Origin: Nitrospinae bacterium CG11_big_fil_rev_8_21_14_0_20_56_8
Lineage (GTDB): Bacteria > Nitrospinota > Nitrospinia > Nitrospinales > VA-1
Length of the DNA stretch: 7,571 bases
Assembly (NCBI GenBank): GCA_002796165.1
Contig: PCWF01000074.1
Coordinates: 1-7,571 of the forward strand
Reading direction: 5' to 3'
A program made the position numbers and the translations under genes. The notes beneath the pieces were generated by a model. That model was given only the letters and a program-made list of their open reading frames with translations. It had not been told where the DNA came from and ran no database searches. Shown piece after piece: positions 5,994 to 7,571 of this stretch; position 1 is the first letter of the stretch; the number at the start of each line of letters is the position of its first letter.

Positions 5994-6059
5994 AAGTACT
6001 GGCTTCAATTCATATCAAACCACGGCAATGTCATCCCGCATAATCCATAAGGAGCAAAC

Positions 6060-7361
6060 ATGAGTTCAACCCTCGTCGCTGAAAAATTCAAAGTCAAAGA
6101 TCTCTCCCTCGCCGAGTGGGGACGGCAGGAAATCATCCTGGCCGAAAAAGAGATGCCCGGGCTCATGGCCCTGCGGGAAAAATATGGGAAGACCAAACCG
6201 CTCAAAGGCGCGCGCATTGCTGGTTCCCTGCATATGACCATCCAGACGGCCGTGTTGATCGAGACCCTGATCGAGCTTGGGGCCGAGATCCGCTGGGCGT
6301 CCTGCAATATTTTCTCCACCCAGGACCATGCCGCCGCGGCCATCGCGGCCAAAGGCATTCCCGTGTTCGCCTGGAAAGAAGAAACGGAAGAGGAATACTG
6401 GTGGTGCACTGCGCAAACCCTGCTGTTCGATGAAAGTCCCAACATGATTCTCGACGACGGCGGCGACCTGACTTATTACGTGCATCAAAATCACCCCGAA
6501 CTGCTGGACCGGATCCAGGGCATTACCGAGGAAACCACCACAGGGGTTCACAAGCTCTACAAAATGGTGCAGGAGGGAACCCTCAAAGTTCCCGCCATGA
6601 ACGTCAACGACTCGGTCACCAAATCCAAATTCGACAACCTGTACGGTTGCCGGGAATCGCTGGCGGACGGAATCAAGCGGGCGACGGATATCATGATCGC
6701 GGGGAAAGTGGTCGTGGTGGCGGGTTTTGGCGATGTGGGCAAGGGCTGTGCGGACTCGATGCGCGGCCTGGGCGCCCGCGTCCTCGTCACCGAAATCGAC
6801 CCCATCTGCGCCCTGCAAGCGGCCATGGAGGGTTATGAGGTGACCACCATGGAAGATGCCGTGGGGGAAGGGGATATTTTCGTGACCACCACCGGGTGCA
6901 AGGACGTGATCCGCATCGAGCACATGGAAAAAATGAAGGACGACGCCATTGTGTGCAACATCGGCCACTTCGACGTCGAGATCCAGGTCGAAACCCTGAG
7001 CAAGTACAAGGGAGTCAAAAAGACCAAGATCAAACCGCAGGTCGACAAGTTCACTTTCCCCAGCGGACGGAGCATTATCCTGCTGGCCGAGGGCAGGCTG
7101 GTCAATCTGGGATGCGCCACGGGGCACCCCTCGTTCGTCATGTCCAACTCGTTCACCAACCAGGTGCTGGCGCAGATCGAGTTGTTCAGCAAGAAGTATG
7201 AGGTTGGGGTTTACACCCTTCCCAAACAGCTCGATGAGGAAGTGGCCCGACTGCATCTGAAAAAACTGGGTGTCAAACTGACGAAACTCACCCCCGGCCA
7301 GGCGGACTATCTCAACATTCCGATCGAGGGACCGTACAAACCGGACCATTACCGGTATTGA
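6060..7361 (+). CDS. ahcY: Adenosylhomocysteinase (S-adenosyl-L-homocysteine hydrolase)
   Basis: AhcY reversibly cleaves S-adenosylhomocysteine to adenosine and homocysteine. This removes the product inhibitor of methyltransferases in the activated methyl cycle. It is a cytoplasmic, NAD-dependent enzyme, usually a tetramer. The 433-residue length is full. Family blocks appear in order: SCNIFSTQDHAAAAIA, DDGGDLT, ETTTGVHKLYKM, then NVNDSVTKSKFDNLYG with the catalytic Lys and Asp. The Rossmann NAD loop GFGDVGKG follows at 222-229, then GHFDVEI, GCATGHPSFVMSNSFTNQ and the C-terminal KPDHYRY whose Lys and Tyr reach the NAD of the neighbouring subunit. It lacks the roughly 40-residue insert found in some bacterial and plant enzymes. 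AAGGAG lies five bases before the ATG. The gene has its own candidate promoter, a foldable leader and a terminator, so it is probably monocistronic. No metK, metH or metF neighbour is in the window. Confidence 0.98.
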   Translation: MSSTLVAEKFKVKDLSLAEWGRQEIILAEKEMPGLMALREKYGKTKPLKGARIAGSLHMTIQTAVLIETLIELGAEIRWASCNIFSTQDHAAAAIAAKGIPVFAWKEETEEEYWWCTAQTLLFDESPNMILDDGGDLTYYVHQNHPELLDRIQGITEETTTGVHKLYKMVQEGTLKVPAMNVNDSVTKSKFDNLYGCRESLADGIKRATDIMIAGKVVVVAGFGDVGKGCADSMRGLGARVLVTEIDPICALQAAMEGYEVTTMEDAVGEGDIFVTTTGCKDVIRIEHMEKMKDDAIVCNIGHFDVEIQVETLSKYKGVKKTKIKPQVDKFTFPSGRSIILLAEGRLVNLGCATGHPSFVMSNSFTNQVLAQIELFSKKYEVGVYTLPKQLDEEVARLHLKKLGVKLTKLTPGQADYLNIPIEGPYKPDHYRY

Positions 7362-7379
7362 TCGTTATCGGCACATAAT

Positions 7380-7409
7380 AAAGGCGCCTCTTGCGAGGCG
7401 CCTTTTTTT
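7380..7409 (+). terminator. Rho-independent terminator of ahcY
   Basis: A perfect 11-bp stem AAAGGCGCCTC (7380-7390) and GAGGCGCCTTT (7395-7405) with a TTGC tetraloop is followed by a T-run (7403-7409). It starts 19 bp after the ahcY stop. On the minus strand only a broken T-stretch follows, so it may work weakly in both directions for the gene converging from the right edge. Confidence 0.95.
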
Positions 7410-7434
7410 ATTTCTTCTCCCCGCGTCCTCTCCC

Positions 7435-7465
7435 GCAGTTGCAGGCCATCCCCGATGCCAACTGC
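7435..7465. repeat. Imperfect 12-bp hairpin between ahcY and the right-edge gene
   Basis: GCAGTT (7435-7440) pairs with AACTGC (7460-7465). Inside it GGC and ATC (7444-7446 and 7448-7450) pair with GAT and GCC (7454-7456 and 7457-7459) around a CCC loop. No T-run follows on either strand, so it is not a classical intrinsic terminator. It may help end or stabilise the transcript of the gene at the right edge, which stops at 7508. Apart from this hairpin and the ahcY terminator, nothing else is seen in 7362-7507. Confidence 0.35.
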
Positions 7466-7507
7466 CTTCCGAACATCCTGCTTCCCCGTAATCTCGCGGG
7501 GGTTTGT

Positions 7508-7571
7508 TCAGTTAACCGGGTTGCGGGACAGAAATTCCTGTATCCAGGGGACGATCCTTTCGTGCGCGTCT
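7508..7571 (-). CDS. C-terminal end of an unidentified protein, cut by the window edge
   Basis: On the minus strand the last 63 bases of an open frame read DAHERIVPWIQEFLSRNPVN and then TGA. The amphipathic end, with a His-containing turn before a helix WIQEFL, resembles the C-terminus of alpha/beta-hydrolase-type proteins, but twenty residues are not enough to assign a family. It converges on ahcY. The frame is open to the window edge. The alternative that it is chance open frame cannot be excluded. Confidence 0.45.
   Translation of the reverse strand, partial: DAHERIVPWIQEFLSRNPVN

Noticed and set aside
5927..6059. Known SAH riboswitch upstream of ahcY.
   Set aside because: I could not find the conserved core of that riboswitch class or its pseudoknot partners. 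Only generic stems are present, so the element is reported without a family name.
5859..6063. Short plus-strand open frames (about 62-63 codons) between the activator gene and ahcY.
   Set aside because: They have no ribosome-binding site and no recognisable motif, overlap each other in two frames, and cover the likely ahcY promoter and leader.
6066..7349. Long open frame on the minus strand (427 codons) opposite ahcY.
   Set aside because: It is a mirror of a highly conserved ahcY gene, its composition (His/Asp/Gly-rich) is typical of antisense shadow frames, and it has no family motif.

Overview
The window looks like a chromosomal segment from a Gram-negative, flagellated, moderately GC-rich bacterium. 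It encodes proteins with export signal peptides, flagellar rod-section genes, sigma-54 control and a SmbP-type periplasmic metal-binding protein. That mix fits Nitrospinota, Nitrospirota or a deltaproteobacterium-like lineage. The assignment is inference from gene content and was not tested by any search. No mobile element, CRISPR array, tRNA or rRNA was seen.

Layout. (1) At 26-970 (+) is an exported tandem-rhodanese sulfurtransferase. It overlaps by four bases (ATGA) a small ferredoxin-type Rieske protein at 967-1329 (+), making a two-gene redox/sulfur unit. (2) Converging on it, with stop codons sharing TTAA at 1326-1329, is a His-rich small metal-binding protein of the SmbP kind (1326-1745, -). 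It has its own TATAAT box and a strong Shine-Dalgarno. (3) A strong intrinsic terminator (1844-1870, -) separates smbP from a short flagellar unit, flgB (2298-2723, -) followed by fliE (1898-2218, -). The usual middle gene, flgC, is absent. (4) The 292-bp divergent region 2724-3015 holds a near-consensus sigma-54 promoter 15 nt ahead of the flgB start codon, tandem C-rich repeats at enhancer-like distance, and an extended -10 element facing the other way. (5) A 946-residue sigma-54 activator with GAF-type sensor domains (3016-5856, +) is transcribed away from flgB. (6) ahcY, S-adenosylhomocysteine hydrolase (6060-7361, +), has its own candidate promoter, a foldable leader of about 130 nt and a strong terminator at 7380-7409. 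(7) The right edge carries what looks like the last 20 codons of a minus-strand gene.

How the parts may work together. The central regulatory unit is the activator gene placed head to head with a sigma-54-dependent flgB-fliE transcript. The simplest reading is that this activator, or a paralogue, switches on early rod/MS-ring junction genes in response to a signal sensed by its GAF domains. The rhodanese-Rieske pair, smbP and ahcY look like independent housekeeping or stress-related units. The best candidates for something undescribed are the flgC-less flgB-fliE pair with its dedicated divergent activator, that activator's non-Fis C-terminal domain, and the structured ahcY leader.
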